Assembly (NCBI GenBank): GCA_013288385.1
Contig: JABDBZ010000018.1
Span: forward strand, 1 to 35,554
Reading direction: 5' to 3'
Length of the DNA: 35,554 nucleotides
From: Bacteroidota bacterium
GTDB taxonomy: Bacteria; Bacteroidota; Bacteroidia; B-17B0; Aurantibacillaceae
A model generated the notes under the pieces. It made no database searches. It was not told where the DNA came from and was given only the letters and a program-made list of their open reading frames with translations. Made by a program: the position numbers and the translations under genes. Every line of letters begins with the position of its first letter. Position 1 is the stretch's first letter. Below, piece by piece: positions 8,326 to 17,812 of the stretch.

Positions 8326-9660
8326 TTAAAATTTCTCTTTTTCTAATCTTGCTACAACAGCACTTGCAACAGCATTCCCAACAACATTTGTAGCACTTCT
8401 TCCCATGTCTAAAAGCTGATCAACTGCCAATAATAATAATAATCCTTCTTGTGGAATATTAAACATACTAAGCATACCTGCAATAACAACTAAAGAAGCT
8501 CTCGGAACGCCAGCCATACCTTTACTTGTAACCAATAAGATTAACATCATTTTTATCTGATCTCCCATTGATAAATCAATACTATAACTTTGTGCGATAA
8601 ACATAGTCGCAAAAGTCATATACATAATAGATCCATCTAAATTAAAAGAATATCCCAACGGCAAAACAAAACTCACAATCCGATTACTGATTCCATGCTT
8701 CTCTAAAGCCTCAATTGTTTTTGGCATAGCACTTTCACTACTTGCTGTACTAAATGCTAACAAGATTGGTTCTTTAACATCTCTCAATAAACTATAAAAT
8801 TTAATTTTAAATAGTTTACAAATTGCAAACAAAACAATGAAAATAAAAAATAACAATCCTCCAAAAAAACAAGCAATTAAATACGCATAGCCGCTCAATA
8901 AATCTAAACCTTGCATAATGACGACTGCGGTGATTGCGCCGAACACACCAATTGGCGCAAAACTCATTACATAGTTGGTTACTTTAAACATCACATGTCC
9001 TAAACTATCACATGCATTCACTATAGCCTTACCATGTTCTTTAATAGAAGCTGCTGCTACTCCAAAAAATAATGCAAATACTACAATTGGTAATATTTCG
9101 TTATTTGCCATGGCACCAATAACACTATCGGGGATTACATGTGCTATAAAGTTTTTAGCGCTCTGTTGATTTGGTTTAACTCCCAACGTACTCGCGCTGT
9201 CAGGTAAATCAAGGTGCATCACCTTGCCCGGTTCAAATACATTTACAATAACTAGTCCTAATGCCAATGCTAAAAGAGTAGCCGTCGTAAAATAAATTAA
9301 AGTCTTTGCTCCAATTCTTCCAACACTTTTAAAGTCTCCTACTTTTGCAACACCAATAACTAAAACAGCAAAAACCAATGGAGCAATAATCATTTTGATC
9401 ATGCGTAAAAATATCTCACTCAAAATAGAATAATTACTTGCAACATCTTTTTTAGATTCTTTGAAACAAGTCTCTTCATACTTAGTAATTGCTTTTTCTA
9501 CAGTCGACCTAACATTAGCATTTTCTATTTTATTAATTTGATTGCGATCATATATAAATTTGGAATCACTTAATGATTTATTGACGATATAACCGATCAA
9601 AATACCAGCTAGCATTGCCATTAGAATCAATATGATCAATTTATTTTTTTGAAAGTTCAT
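8326..9660 (-). CDS. Dicarboxylate/amino acid:cation symporter (DAACS/SDF family)
   Basis: Inner-membrane importer of 444 residues for acidic amino acids or C4-dicarboxylates, driven by sodium or protons. The serine-rich re-entrant hairpin 1 (Ala-Ser-Ser-Glu-Ser) and the Asn-Leu-Asp-Gly-Ser form of the NMDGT sodium-binding motif are present. The substrate helix reads Asp414-x3-Asp418-Met-Gly-Arg421-Ser422-x2-Asn425. Compared with archaeal GltPh, Arg421 matches the residue that selects acidic substrates, Ser422 replaces a Thr, and Asn429 stands where GltPh has Asp405. A polar insert follows helix 1. Glutamate/aspartate is a reasonable guess. It starts 21 bases after murF and is probably cotranscribed with it. 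Confidence 0.93.
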   Translation of the reverse strand: MNFQKNKLIILILMAMLAGILIGYIVNKSLSDSKFIYDRNQINKIENANVRSTVEKAITKYEETCFKESKKDVASNYSILSEIFLRMIKMIIAPLVFAVLVIGVAKVGDFKSVGRIGAKTLIYFTTATLLALALGLVIVNVFEPGKVMHLDLPDSASTLGVKPNQQSAKNFIAHVIPDSVIGAMANNEILPIVVFALFFGVAAASIKEHGKAIVNACDSLGHVMFKVTNYVMSFAPIGVFGAITAVVIMQGLDLLSGYAYLIACFFGGLLFFIFIVLFAICKLFKIKFYSLLRDVKEPILLAFSTASSESAMPKTIEALEKHGISNRIVSFVLPLGYSFNLDGSIMYMTFATMFIAQSYSIDLSMGDQIKMMLILLVTSKGMAGVPRASLVVIAGMLSMFNIPQEGLLLLLAVDQLLDMGRSATNVVGNAVASAVVARLEKEKF

Positions 9661-9681
9661 AAACTTATTTTATTGGGGGAC

Positions 9682-11004
9682 TTAAAGTGCTTCTTGCAAA
9701 CTTTCCATTTTCATTCCACGAGAACCTTTAATTAAAACAGTTGCATTCTCTATTTTATTTACTCTAAGATATTCCAGACATTCACTTGTTGTTTTAAAGA
9801 CTTTAAATGGATTCTCTTTTATAGAAGAAAAATCGTTCCCAACTAAAATAACATTACTCATTTTTTTAGTTTGAAGTAAGTTGATGATAGATTTATGTTC
9901 ATTCTCGCTGTATTCACCAAGTTCAAACATATCACCAAGCAACAACCATTTATTTTCAGAAGTATAATCCGCGAAATTTTCAATAGCAGCTTTCATACTA
10001 TTTGGATTCGCATTATAAGCATCTAATAAAATGGAATTGGTTTTTGTCTTTACTAATTGTGAGCGGTTCATGGCTGGAACATAATTACTCAATGCTTCAT
10101 TAATTAAATTTTCCTCAACATGAAAATAATGTCCAATACAAACTGCTGCCAAACAATTAATAAAATTATATTTTCCGGTAATCTGAGTCTTTATTAAAGG
10201 CAATTTATTCCAATCCTTTTCTCCATAGCGAGTCGTCCATTTAAATGAAACAGTTTCTCCATCATTTATGTGTTTACCTATTGTATCAAATAATTTTGTG
10301 GTTCCGTATGCAATCTTATCATTATCTTTTGCCAGATCATGCAATACCTCATCATCACCATTAATAAATATTTGTGCATGCTTCTTTTTTATATATGTAT
10401 ACAATTCACTCTTTCCTTTTTTAACGCCTTCAATTCCTCCAAAGCCTTCCAGATGAGCTTTACCAATATTTGTTATTAAACCAAAATCAGGTTCGGCAAT
10501 CAAACACAACTCTTCAATTTCTCCTTGATGATTGGCACCCATTTCAATAATAGCAAACTCATGTTCTTTTCTTATTTTTAAAAGAGTAAGCGGAACACCT
10601 ATATGATTATTTAAGTTTCCTTCGGTTGCAAGTGTTCTATATTTTTTTGAAAGAACTGCATTTATAAACTCCTTGTGTGTGGTTTTTGCATTACTTCCCG
10701 TGATAGCAAGTACAGGTATTTTAAATTGTTTACGATGATGATTTGCAAGATCTTGTAATGCTTTTAAACCATTTTCAACCAAGAAAATTGTTTCATTATT
10801 TGCGAATTTTTCTTCGTCAACAATTGCAAATTTGCAACCTAACTCAATTGCCTTTGATGCAAATTCATTTGCATTAAAACTTGGTCCTTTTAAACTAAAA
10901 AAGAGAGAGTCTTTTTCAATTTTTCGAGTGTCAGTGCTTACATTACAATTCGCTTTTTGAAATAGGTCGTAAAGCCTTTCATTTGTTATTTTATTAACCA
11001 TCAT
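9682..11004 (-). CDS. murF: UDP-N-acetylmuramoyl-tripeptide:D-alanyl-D-alanine ligase
   Basis: Cytoplasmic peptidoglycan precursor enzyme: it adds D-Ala-D-Ala to UDP-MurNAc-tripeptide using ATP. The 440 residues fit the family length. An N-terminal substrate domain is followed by the ATPase domain with Thr-Gly-Ser-Asn-Ala-Lys-Thr-Thr (about residues 102-109), Glu-Met-Gly-Ala-Asn-His-x-Gly-Glu-Ile, and Thr-Asn-Ile-Gly-Lys-Ala-His-Leu-Glu-Gly-Phe-Gly. The C-terminal domain has Asp-Ala-Tyr-Asn-Ala-Asn-Pro-Asn-Ser-Met. One oddity: the P-loop has Ala106 (codon GCA) where Mur ligases normally have Gly. It lies downstream of gldJ, separated by a terminator, and 21 bases before the symporter. Confidence 0.96.
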   Translation of the reverse strand: MMVNKITNERLYDLFQKANCNVSTDTRKIEKDSLFFSLKGPSFNANEFASKAIELGCKFAIVDEEKFANNETIFLVENGLKALQDLANHHRKQFKIPVLAITGSNAKTTHKEFINAVLSKKYRTLATEGNLNNHIGVPLTLLKIRKEHEFAIIEMGANHQGEIEELCLIAEPDFGLITNIGKAHLEGFGGIEGVKKGKSELYTYIKKKHAQIFINGDDEVLHDLAKDNDKIAYGTTKLFDTIGKHINDGETVSFKWTTRYGEKDWNKLPLIKTQITGKYNFINCLAAVCIGHYFHVEENLINEALSNYVPAMNRSQLVKTKTNSILLDAYNANPNSMKAAIENFADYTSENKWLLLGDMFELGEYSENEHKSIINLLQTKKMSNVILVGNDFSSIKENPFKVFKTTSECLEYLRVNKIENATVLIKGSRGMKMESLQEAL

Positions 11005-11017
11005 TTTACAAAATAAA

Positions 11018-11046
11018 AAACCCTTAAGTTAATTACTTAAGGGTTT
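11018..11046 (-). terminator. Rho-independent terminator after gldJ
   Basis: A perfect 12-bp stem (11018-11029 with 11035-11046; core ACCCTTAAG/CTTAAGGGT) with a five-base loop, followed on the minus strand by a T-rich run. It separates gldJ from murF, so murF probably has its own start or depends on read-through. Confidence 0.8.
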
Positions 11047-11067
11047 AAATGTTTTTAATTCTCACAA

Positions 11068-12732
11068 TTATTTTCCTAACCCCACCGGGCTACCAACACG
11101 TGTCATAGCACAACGGAAACCTAACCATGCATTTGCTTGACGTTGATCTAAATAACGACGAGTACCAGGATTCAAGAAATAAGCACGATCTCTCCAGCTA
11201 CCACCTTTAATTACACGCGACTTATCATTGATCAAAGAAGTTTTTGCATACTCATACATCATTTTATCTGATTTATCAGTATAAGCATCTTCACCTTCTT
11301 CAAAATATACACTGGAATTTACATCACCATCTAAATAATTAATATAATCAGCAGCTTTATAATTTCTGCGTTCATCTAAATTATCAGTAGCAACTGTACT
11401 AGAAACCTGACGCCATTGAACACGTCCTGGTATATCAGATTTACCTTCAGCTGTAGCATTATTATTACCATTTGGATCCTTACTCATAATAGTTAATACA
11501 CTATCAGTCACTTCTGTTGTTTCACCACTTACACCGTGACCAGTTGGAGGATTAACTTTATGATTAAATTTCTGATAAACAGGTCCATCAACATTTGTTA
11601 AGATCTCACCACCTAAACCACCGATAAGTGTTGTACTATCACGTTGTTGGGTTGTAAATACATTACCACGGAAAGGGCGGAACTCATCAGCATCCTGACC
11701 AGTACTTGGACGATATACATCCATTACCCACTCAGTTACGTTACCAGCCATATTATACAAGCCGTAATCGTTTGGCCAATATGAATAAACAGGAGCAGTT
11801 ACATCAGCATTATCATTCAAGAAACCTGCAGTACCCATATAATCACCGGCACCACGTACAAAGTTTGCATTAATTTGACCAATGTATTTATCTGTGGCAT
11901 TACGCACACCGTGACCATTCCATGGATAGATACGACGATCAGTGATACGCTCACCTATTGTATTACCAATTAAACCATAAGCAGCATATTCCCATTCAGC
12001 TTCTGTTGGTAGACGATATTTAGGTAAAAAGATACCATCTTCCATACGTACATCACGCTCTGGATTTTGCTCATCAAATGAAGGTAATTTTTGTTTCAAC
12101 TGACCTTGCCATTTACCTGAAAGATAAGCTTCAGTAGAAAAATAATCCTGGTCAGAAGGACTAGGTGTATGCTCTAATAAACCTTCACGAACTAAAATAA
12201 ATTCGTTAACGCGATCTGTACGCCAAGCACAGAAATCATTGGCTTGTAACCAGTTAACTCCAACAACCGGGTAGTCTCTATATGCAGGATGACGTAAATA
12301 ATATTCTACGTAAGGCTCATTATAAGCTAATTTTTCGCGCCAAACCAAAGTATCAGGCAAAGCTTTGTAATAAATATCTGGGAAAGTTGGACCAAATACC
12401 CGACCCGTCCAATATAGATATTCTAAGTAAGAAAAATTACTAACCTCAGTCTCATCCATATAAAACGAAGAAACAGTTACTTTTCTTGGAATATTATTCC
12501 ACTCATAAGTCACGTCTTGTTCCGTACGACCCATTGTAAAGGCACCGCCTTCAATCAAAACAAGTCCAGGACCTGTTTCCTGCTCTTCATAAGGTACTTT
12601 TTCGAATCCTCCGTTTGTAGGATCGTTATACGCCCAACCAGTAACCGGTGAACGTTCTTGAGTACATGAAACCACAAGAACCGCCATAATAGCAGTTAAA
12701 GTTTTACGGTTTTTTATCCACTTCATATTCAT
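11068..12732 (-). CDS. gldJ: Gliding motility / type IX secretion lipoprotein GldJ
   Basis: Outer-membrane-associated lipoprotein of 554 residues. In gliding Bacteroidota, GldJ is needed for motility and for stable type IX secretion components. A lipoprotein signal ends Val-Val-Ser-Cys (Cys23). A Gly-Pro-Gly-Leu-Val-x-Ile/Val-Glu-Gly-Gly-x-Phe-Thr-Met-Gly-Arg segment then opens a domain of the formylglycine-generating (SUMF1/FGE-sulfatase) fold. The family length and the 'Ser-Phe-Tyr-Met-Asp-Glu-Thr-Glu-Val', 'Tyr-Arg-Leu-Pro-Thr-Glu-Ala-Glu-Trp-Glu' and C-terminal 'Gly-Gly-Ser-Trp' stretches match GldJ as I remember it. The role is structural rather than enzymatic in this family. Neighbouring porU, porV and a PorP/SprF gene strongly support the call. 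Actual gliding cannot be concluded. Confidence 0.93.
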   Translation of the reverse strand: MNMKWIKNRKTLTAIMAVLVVSCTQERSPVTGWAYNDPTNGGFEKVPYEEQETGPGLVLIEGGAFTMGRTEQDVTYEWNNIPRKVTVSSFYMDETEVSNFSYLEYLYWTGRVFGPTFPDIYYKALPDTLVWREKLAYNEPYVEYYLRHPAYRDYPVVGVNWLQANDFCAWRTDRVNEFILVREGLLEHTPSPSDQDYFSTEAYLSGKWQGQLKQKLPSFDEQNPERDVRMEDGIFLPKYRLPTEAEWEYAAYGLIGNTIGERITDRRIYPWNGHGVRNATDKYIGQINANFVRGAGDYMGTAGFLNDNADVTAPVYSYWPNDYGLYNMAGNVTEWVMDVYRPSTGQDADEFRPFRGNVFTTQQRDSTTLIGGLGGEILTNVDGPVYQKFNHKVNPPTGHGVSGETTEVTDSVLTIMSKDPNGNNNATAEGKSDIPGRVQWRQVSSTVATDNLDERRNYKAADYINYLDGDVNSSVYFEEGEDAYTDKSDKMMYEYAKTSLINDKSRVIKGGSWRDRAYFLNPGTRRYLDQRQANAWLGFRCAMTRVGSPVGLGK

Positions 12733-12783
12733 AGTATCTAACTCTATTTAACACGCTATAACGCGATATAATTTAAAAGGTTA

Positions 12784-12791
12784 CAAATTTA
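12784..12791 (-). promoter_or_regulatory. TAnnTTTG element upstream of gldJ
   Basis: TAAATTTG on the minus strand matches the Bacteroidota -7 element exactly and lies about 50 bases before the gldJ start, just after the PorP/SprF stop. No good TTG partner is seen upstream, so gldJ may be both read through from the upstream gene and started here. Confidence 0.4.
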
Positions 12792-12792
12792 A

Positions 12793-13740
12793 CTAAAATG
12801 ACGGGCAGCTAATAGTTCTATATTTTTTGCGTTTAGGCTTACATTCGAACTGTATTTGTAAAGAAATTTCGTGCGAACCTGCTGTATTACCACTTAATTT
12901 TGAGATAGTTACGTCATAACTATATCCAAATTTAAAATTATTATTTTGTACACCTATCAATGCAATAACAGCATCCATATTTCTATACCATAAACCAGCA
13001 ACAAACGCACCTTTAACATAATAGAGGCCTAAATTTAATTGTTGAAATTTTTGTTGGGCTTGAAATAAGATGTTTGGTGATATGTAACTTTCATTCCCTT
13101 TTTCTAATGGAATAATTAGACCTGCATGTCCTGTAAATTTAGCAGGCAATTTGGATACTCCTAAAAGACCTTCATCCGGCTGAGTGATATGCGATGCTGA
13201 AAACCCGAAAAAATAATTTTTACTATAACCCAAAACACCGGCTGTGAAATCGGCGTTAGTCTTTTTTGCAGCTGGAACTATTTCGGATGTATTCCAAACA
13301 AATCCTCTCCTGGCATCAATCATATCACCAAAATTAAGGCGACCTTTATCTAATGTTTTTTGAAAATAAGTTGCTTGGATACCAAACTTTAAAGTAAACT
13401 CGCGATTGATAACAGCTTGGTAAGAATAAATTAAACTTGCTTGTGTGTTTTTTAATGTACCTCTTGCCTGATCATCGCTCATAACGAGTACACCAATACC
13501 GCCATTTAAAAAATCGAAATGCTGATCGTAAGAAGCTGAATAAGTTACATAAGTTCCAGAAAGATTTGGCCATTGATTACGATAATTCATACATACACGA
13601 GCACATCTCGCAGTACCCGCAAATGCAGGGTTTAAGTATAATGGATTAGCGTAAAATTGAGTAAATTGAGGATCCTGAGCCTTCAAGTCGCTTGCAACTG
13701 CTGAAAATACCAGCAATATCAAAAAAATTCTTTTTGTCAT
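12793..13740 (-). CDS. PorP/SprF family type IX secretion outer membrane protein
   Basis: A 315-residue predicted outer-membrane beta-barrel. The signal peptide ends near Leu-Lys-Ala before Gln-Asp, and the mature protein begins with Asp-Pro-Gln-Phe-Thr-Gln-Phe-Tyr-Ala-Asn-Pro-Leu-Tyr-Leu-Asn-Pro-Ala, the hallmark of the PorP/SprF family. Known members anchor or partner the PorK/PorN ring or specific adhesins such as SprB. This copy is not next to porKLMN (none is in the window) but between gldJ and porU, so whether it is the core PorP or a substrate-specific paralogue is open. It ends with a Lys/Arg-rich tail. A strong promoter precedes it; gldJ follows after 60 bases on the same strand. Confidence 0.92.
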   Translation of the reverse strand: MTKRIFLILLVFSAVASDLKAQDPQFTQFYANPLYLNPAFAGTARCARVCMNYRNQWPNLSGTYVTYSASYDQHFDFLNGGIGVLVMSDDQARGTLKNTQASLIYSYQAVINREFTLKFGIQATYFQKTLDKGRLNFGDMIDARRGFVWNTSEIVPAAKKTNADFTAGVLGYSKNYFFGFSASHITQPDEGLLGVSKLPAKFTGHAGLIIPLEKGNESYISPNILFQAQQKFQQLNLGLYYVKGAFVAGLWYRNMDAVIALIGVQNNNFKFGYSYDVTISKLSGNTAGSHEISLQIQFECKPKRKKYRTISCPSF

Positions 13741-13766
13741 AAATTAGATTTACCAATCTTACATTA

Positions 13767-13795
13767 CAAATATAATAATGTATTTTTAAAAACAA
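13767..13795 (-). promoter_or_regulatory. Bacteroidota-type promoter for the PorP/SprF-gldJ unit
   Basis: On the minus strand, TTG (13793-13795) and TATATTTG (13767-13774), an exact TAnnTTTG, are 18 bases apart, 26 bases upstream of the ATG. Spacing and sequence both fit the consensus. It lies in the divergent gap shared with porU. Confidence 0.7.
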
Positions 13796-13862
13796 AAACA
13801 TTTTCTTAACAATATTTTACTAATTAAAGCGTTTTATAATTGTTAATATTACCGCTCCATTT

Positions 13863-16800
13863 ATGAAATATACGCTTTTTATCTGCTTTTTTGTATCAGG
13901 CTTATTACTTTTTTCTCAAAAAACAGTAGTTAATGAAGGATCTGTGATTGAAGCCAAAAATGTAGTAAAATCTAACATCACAAAAGTAGACCCAAGTTCA
14001 TTCGAAAAAGTTGTTCTTCGTTCTGCTTTATACGATTATAAAAAAAATAATTTACCTTTTTATGTTCAAAATAAAAGCACAGATTTATCCATAAAAGCAA
14101 CGGCAAAATTAGTTGTAAAATCTACTATAATTCTTGAAGGCCAAATTGCAGAAACAATAAAAACAAATTTTTCAAAATATCTTACAAATGATTTTCAAGT
14201 TACAAGCGTAAATAGTATTGCGGCAGAAAAAAATATCAATTCCTGCAAAATAATTCCGTTTAAAATAAATGAATCTGATCAAGTGGTTGAATTGGTAGAT
14301 TATACTTTAAATTGGGAAACTGCTGCTAATCCGCTCAAGCGAAAATCACAAGCAAATCTATTTAGCAGTTCGTCTGTTTTAGCTACCGGTAAATGGTATA
14401 AAATTGCCGTAACTCAAGATGGCGTTTATAAATTAGATCAATCATTTTTTAATGATGCTTCAATTCCAATTCAAACTATTAATCCAAAAAATATAAGAAT
14501 TTATGGAAATGGCGGTCATATTCTTCCAGAAATGAATGGTGATTTTAGATACGACGACTTGCAAGAAAATTCGATTGTAGTAGTTGGTGAAAATGATAAT
14601 GTTTTTAACTCAGGGGATTATGTTATGTTTTACGGACAAGGTAAAACCAGATGGGATAGAAGAAATGATCCAAAAACGTTATTGTTTTCTCCTGTAAATA
14701 ATTTTTATTCGGATACTTCTTATTATTATCTCAATTTTGATTTAGGTCCTGGAAAACGTGTCACTTCACAAACCTCTAATCCTAATCCTTCAAACGTTAC
14801 CACGAGTACTTATGATTATTATGTTTGTCACGAAATTGACATTACCAATTTTGTGAAAAGTGGCCGAAATATGTATGGAGAATATTTTGACATTAATAAC
14901 AGTTACACTTTTGTTTATCCTGATGGGAATTTTGTTACGAATGATACGATTAGGGCTGAAACAACAATTGCCGGAAGAGGTTTAATTAATAATGTTTACA
15001 ACATTGCTGTAAACCAATTAAATTATGATATTACTGTTGCCGGATATGACATTACCAATTACTTATCTGATTATGCTGCTATTGAAACCGGGGCAACGAA
15101 GGCAATTAATAATTCATCGGGAAGTATTTCTGCAACCATTACAAAATTAACTGCAAATACTGTTGGTTGGTTGGATAAAATTTCAATTAATGCAAGACGG
15201 GAAATAACTTTCAATGGTAATACTTTTAATTTCAGGGATTCACGTATTTCTTCTCCTGGAAAAATATGCAACTATAATTTATTAAATGCCATTGGAAGTC
15301 CAAGTGTTACAATTTGGAATATTACTGATTTTATTAATCCATACCAACAGATTTATGCAAGTAGCGGTAATGCATTTAACTTTACTGCAAATTCAGATTC
15401 GCTAAACGAATATGTAGTATTTAGTCCGGCCAACTTACCAAAACCAGTTTTTTACGGTAGCGTTGATAATCAAAATTTACATTCGTTACAGCAAGCAGAT
15501 TATGTAATTGTTACGCCACCTGAGTTTTTATCTTACTCAAATAGATTAGCAACTTTACATCAGCAACAAGAGGGTTTAAGCTCAGTAATTGTTACTACTA
15601 ACCAATTATATAATGAGTTTAGCAGTGGTAAAATTGATATTTGTGCTATTAGAGATTTTACAAGAATGCTTTACACTAGAGGAATTGGGGCTGGTGTGCA
15701 ACCAAAATATCTTTTATTAATGGGTAGAGGATCATATTATAATAAAAATGGAAGACCGGGAAATACAAATTTTATACCAACATATGAAACAGAGAACTCT
15801 GTATCTGTTATATACAGTGTGGCTTCCGATGATTTTTATGGTTTAATGGATGATAATGAAGGTTATTTAGCGGAAAGCGTTGGGGGAATGGATATTGGTG
15901 TTGGAAGACTTATTATAACCAGCACAACCGAAGGAGATGATGTAGTTAAAAAAATTGAGAATTATTATAAAACAGGCCCTGTTTCGTATGTTACACCAGA
16001 TAATTGTTCTGCTCCTACAACTACTCAAGTGTACGGTGATTGGCGCGATTATATTTTGTTTTGCGCAGATGACGGTGATGCCTCTTTACACATGGAACAA
16101 GCAGATAATTTATCTACCAAAGTTAAAGCTGCTTCACCTGCATATAATATTGTTAAAGTTTATATTGACGCTTACAAAGGTTTAGCAACACCGGGTGGGA
16201 GAAGATATCCTGACATGCAAGCTGCTTTCAATAGTAGAATTGATAAAGGTTGTTTAATTATGAATTATACAGGTCATGGTGGCGAAGTTGGTTTATCAGC
16301 AGAAAGAGTTGTAGATATACCGACAATAAACAGTTGGACTAATTTTAATAGTTTACCATTATTTGTAACAGCTACCTGTGAGTTTAGCAGATACGATGAC
16401 CCTGATCGGATTTCTGCCGGGGAACTTTGTTTACTTAATCCTAAAGGAGGCTCTGTTGCTATGTTTACTACTTGCCGTTTGGCTTTTTCTAATTATAACG
16501 AAACATTAAACAATAAACTTTTTGATTATATGTTCTTTAAAAATCCAAATAATAAAATGCCTGCACTCGGAGATATTGTTAGAAATACAAAAGCAGATTT
16601 GCTACAAAATTTCTTTTATTCAAATTTTCATTTGCTAGGTGATCCTGCTGTAACTTTAGCCTATCCAAAAAATAAAGTTTTAACAAGTCAGATCAATGGA
16701 AAGGCAGCGAATATTAATGTTTCTGATACAATACGCGGGTTATCAAAAGTAACAGTTACAGGATACGTTGCGGATCAAAATACCCAAGCAAAAATAACAA

Positions 16801-17777
16801 ATTTTAATGGGTTGGTTTATCCGGTTATTTTTGACAAAAGTGATTTGGTTACTTGTTTGTTAAATGACCCTGCTTCATCTTTAACAACCGGTACACTAAC
16901 TCCTTTTCAATTTATTTCTCAGGAAAATGTTATTTACAAAGGTAAAGCAGTAGTAACTAATGGAGATTTTTCTTTTTCATTTATGGTACCTAAAGATGTT
17001 TCATTTAGCTATGGTAATTCAAAATTTAGTTATTATGCAACAGATGGCTATACTGATGCGAATGGAAGTTACGATAGTGTTAAAGTTGGTGGACTTGATC
17101 CTAAAGCAAAGTTTGATACAGATGGTCCAAAAGTTAAACTCTATTTAAATAGTACCTCGTTTGTAAATGGTGGCGTTACAAATGAAAATCCTATTTTAAA
17201 CGCTGATCTTATCGACTCTTCAGGGATTAACACTGTTGGTACGGGGTTTGGTCACGACATCACTGCTATTTTAGATCAAAACTCAAACAAACCTTTTGTT
17301 TTAAATGATTTTTATGAAGCAAATTTAAATAGTTATCAAAGTGGTAAAGTAAAATATCAGTTAACAGATCTTCCAGATGGAAATCATAACGTGGCTTTTA
17401 AAGTATGGGATGTGCAAAATAATTCTTCAAACGCCAGCGCTGATTTTATTGTTGCTAAAAGTGCAGATTTAGCTTTGAGTATGGTGTTAAACTATCCAAA
17501 TCCTTTTACTACAAGTACCAGATTCTTTTTTGAACACAATCGTGCTTGCGAAGATTTAAAAGTCGGGATTCAAATTTATACTATTAGTGGTAAGCTTGCC
17601 AAAAGTATTTATAGAACAGTTAATTGTGAAGGTTTTAGAAATGAAGGAATTCAATGGGATGGAAGAGATGATTTTGGGGATAAATTAGGTCGCGGAGTTT
17701 ATATTTATAAGGTATCCGTAACAGATATGGAAAATAAAAAAGCAGAAAAAATTGAAAAATTAGTCATACTAAATTAG
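13863..17777 (+). CDS. porU: Type IX secretion system sortase PorU
   Basis: Cell-surface cysteine protease/transpeptidase that removes the C-terminal sorting domain from type IX cargo and attaches the cargo to anionic lipopolysaccharide. The 1304-residue protein has a signal peptide, an N-terminal prodomain-like and Ig-like region, and a C25 gingipain-type domain. Its catalytic dyad is visible as Gly-His805-Gly-Gly and Ala-Thr-Cys839-Glu-Phe-Ser. Beta-sandwich domains follow, then a C-terminal sorting-like domain (about residues 1210-1304) with Tyr-Pro-Asn-Pro-Phe, Asp-Gly-Arg-Asp and Gly-Val-Tyr-Ile-Tyr-Lys-Val. PorU itself is known to carry such a domain. It is followed after 35 bases by porV, its known partner in the attachment complex. 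Confidence 0.96.
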   Translation: MKYTLFICFFVSGLLLFSQKTVVNEGSVIEAKNVVKSNITKVDPSSFEKVVLRSALYDYKKNNLPFYVQNKSTDLSIKATAKLVVKSTIILEGQIAETIKTNFSKYLTNDFQVTSVNSIAAEKNINSCKIIPFKINESDQVVELVDYTLNWETAANPLKRKSQANLFSSSSVLATGKWYKIAVTQDGVYKLDQSFFNDASIPIQTINPKNIRIYGNGGHILPEMNGDFRYDDLQENSIVVVGENDNVFNSGDYVMFYGQGKTRWDRRNDPKTLLFSPVNNFYSDTSYYYLNFDLGPGKRVTSQTSNPNPSNVTTSTYDYYVCHEIDITNFVKSGRNMYGEYFDINNSYTFVYPDGNFVTNDTIRAETTIAGRGLINNVYNIAVNQLNYDITVAGYDITNYLSDYAAIETGATKAINNSSGSISATITKLTANTVGWLDKISINARREITFNGNTFNFRDSRISSPGKICNYNLLNAIGSPSVTIWNITDFINPYQQIYASSGNAFNFTANSDSLNEYVVFSPANLPKPVFYGSVDNQNLHSLQQADYVIVTPPEFLSYSNRLATLHQQQEGLSSVIVTTNQLYNEFSSGKIDICAIRDFTRMLYTRGIGAGVQPKYLLLMGRGSYYNKNGRPGNTNFIPTYETENSVSVIYSVASDDFYGLMDDNEGYLAESVGGMDIGVGRLIITSTTEGDDVVKKIENYYKTGPVSYVTPDNCSAPTTTQVYGDWRDYILFCADDGDASLHMEQADNLSTKVKAASPAYNIVKVYIDAYKGLATPGGRRYPDMQAAFNSRIDKGCLIMNYTGHGGEVGLSAERVVDIPTINSWTNFNSLPLFVTATCEFSRYDDPDRISAGELCLLNPKGGSVAMFTTCRLAFSNYNETLNNKLFDYMFFKNPNNKMPALGDIVRNTKADLLQNFFYSNFHLLGDPAVTLAYPKNKVLTSQINGKAANINVSDTIRGLSKVTVTGYVADQNTQAKITNFNGLVYPVIFDKSDLVTCLLNDPASSLTTGTLTPFQFISQENVIYKGKAVVTNGDFSFSFMVPKDVSFSYGNSKFSYYATDGYTDANGSYDSVKVGGLDPKAKFDTDGPKVKLYLNSTSFVNGGVTNENPILNADLIDSSGINTVGTGFGHDITAILDQNSNKPFVLNDFYEANLNSYQSGKVKYQLTDLPDGNHNVAFKVWDVQNNSSNASADFIVAKSADLALSMVLNYPNPFTTSTRFFFEHNRACEDLKVGIQIYTISGKLAKSIYRTVNCEGFRNEGIQWDGRDDFGDKLGRGVYIYKVSVTDMENKKAEKIEKLVILN

Positions 17778-17795
17778 TATATTTAGCGTTTCAAT

Positions 17796-17803
17796 TACGT
17801 TTG
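17796..17803 (+). promoter_or_regulatory. Possible TAnnTTTG element just upstream of porV
   Basis: TACGTTTG is an exact match to TAnnTTTG, with a TTA (not TTG) 19 bases upstream. It is only nine bases from the porV ATG, so a transcript from here would be almost leaderless. It may be chance. Confidence 0.25.
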
Positions 17804-17812
17804 TAAAGTGTC

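Noticed and set aside
11068-12732. GldJ as an active formylglycine-generating enzyme
   Set aside because: Only the fold is shared; the lipoprotein signal, length, sequence signatures and neighbours all fit GldJ.
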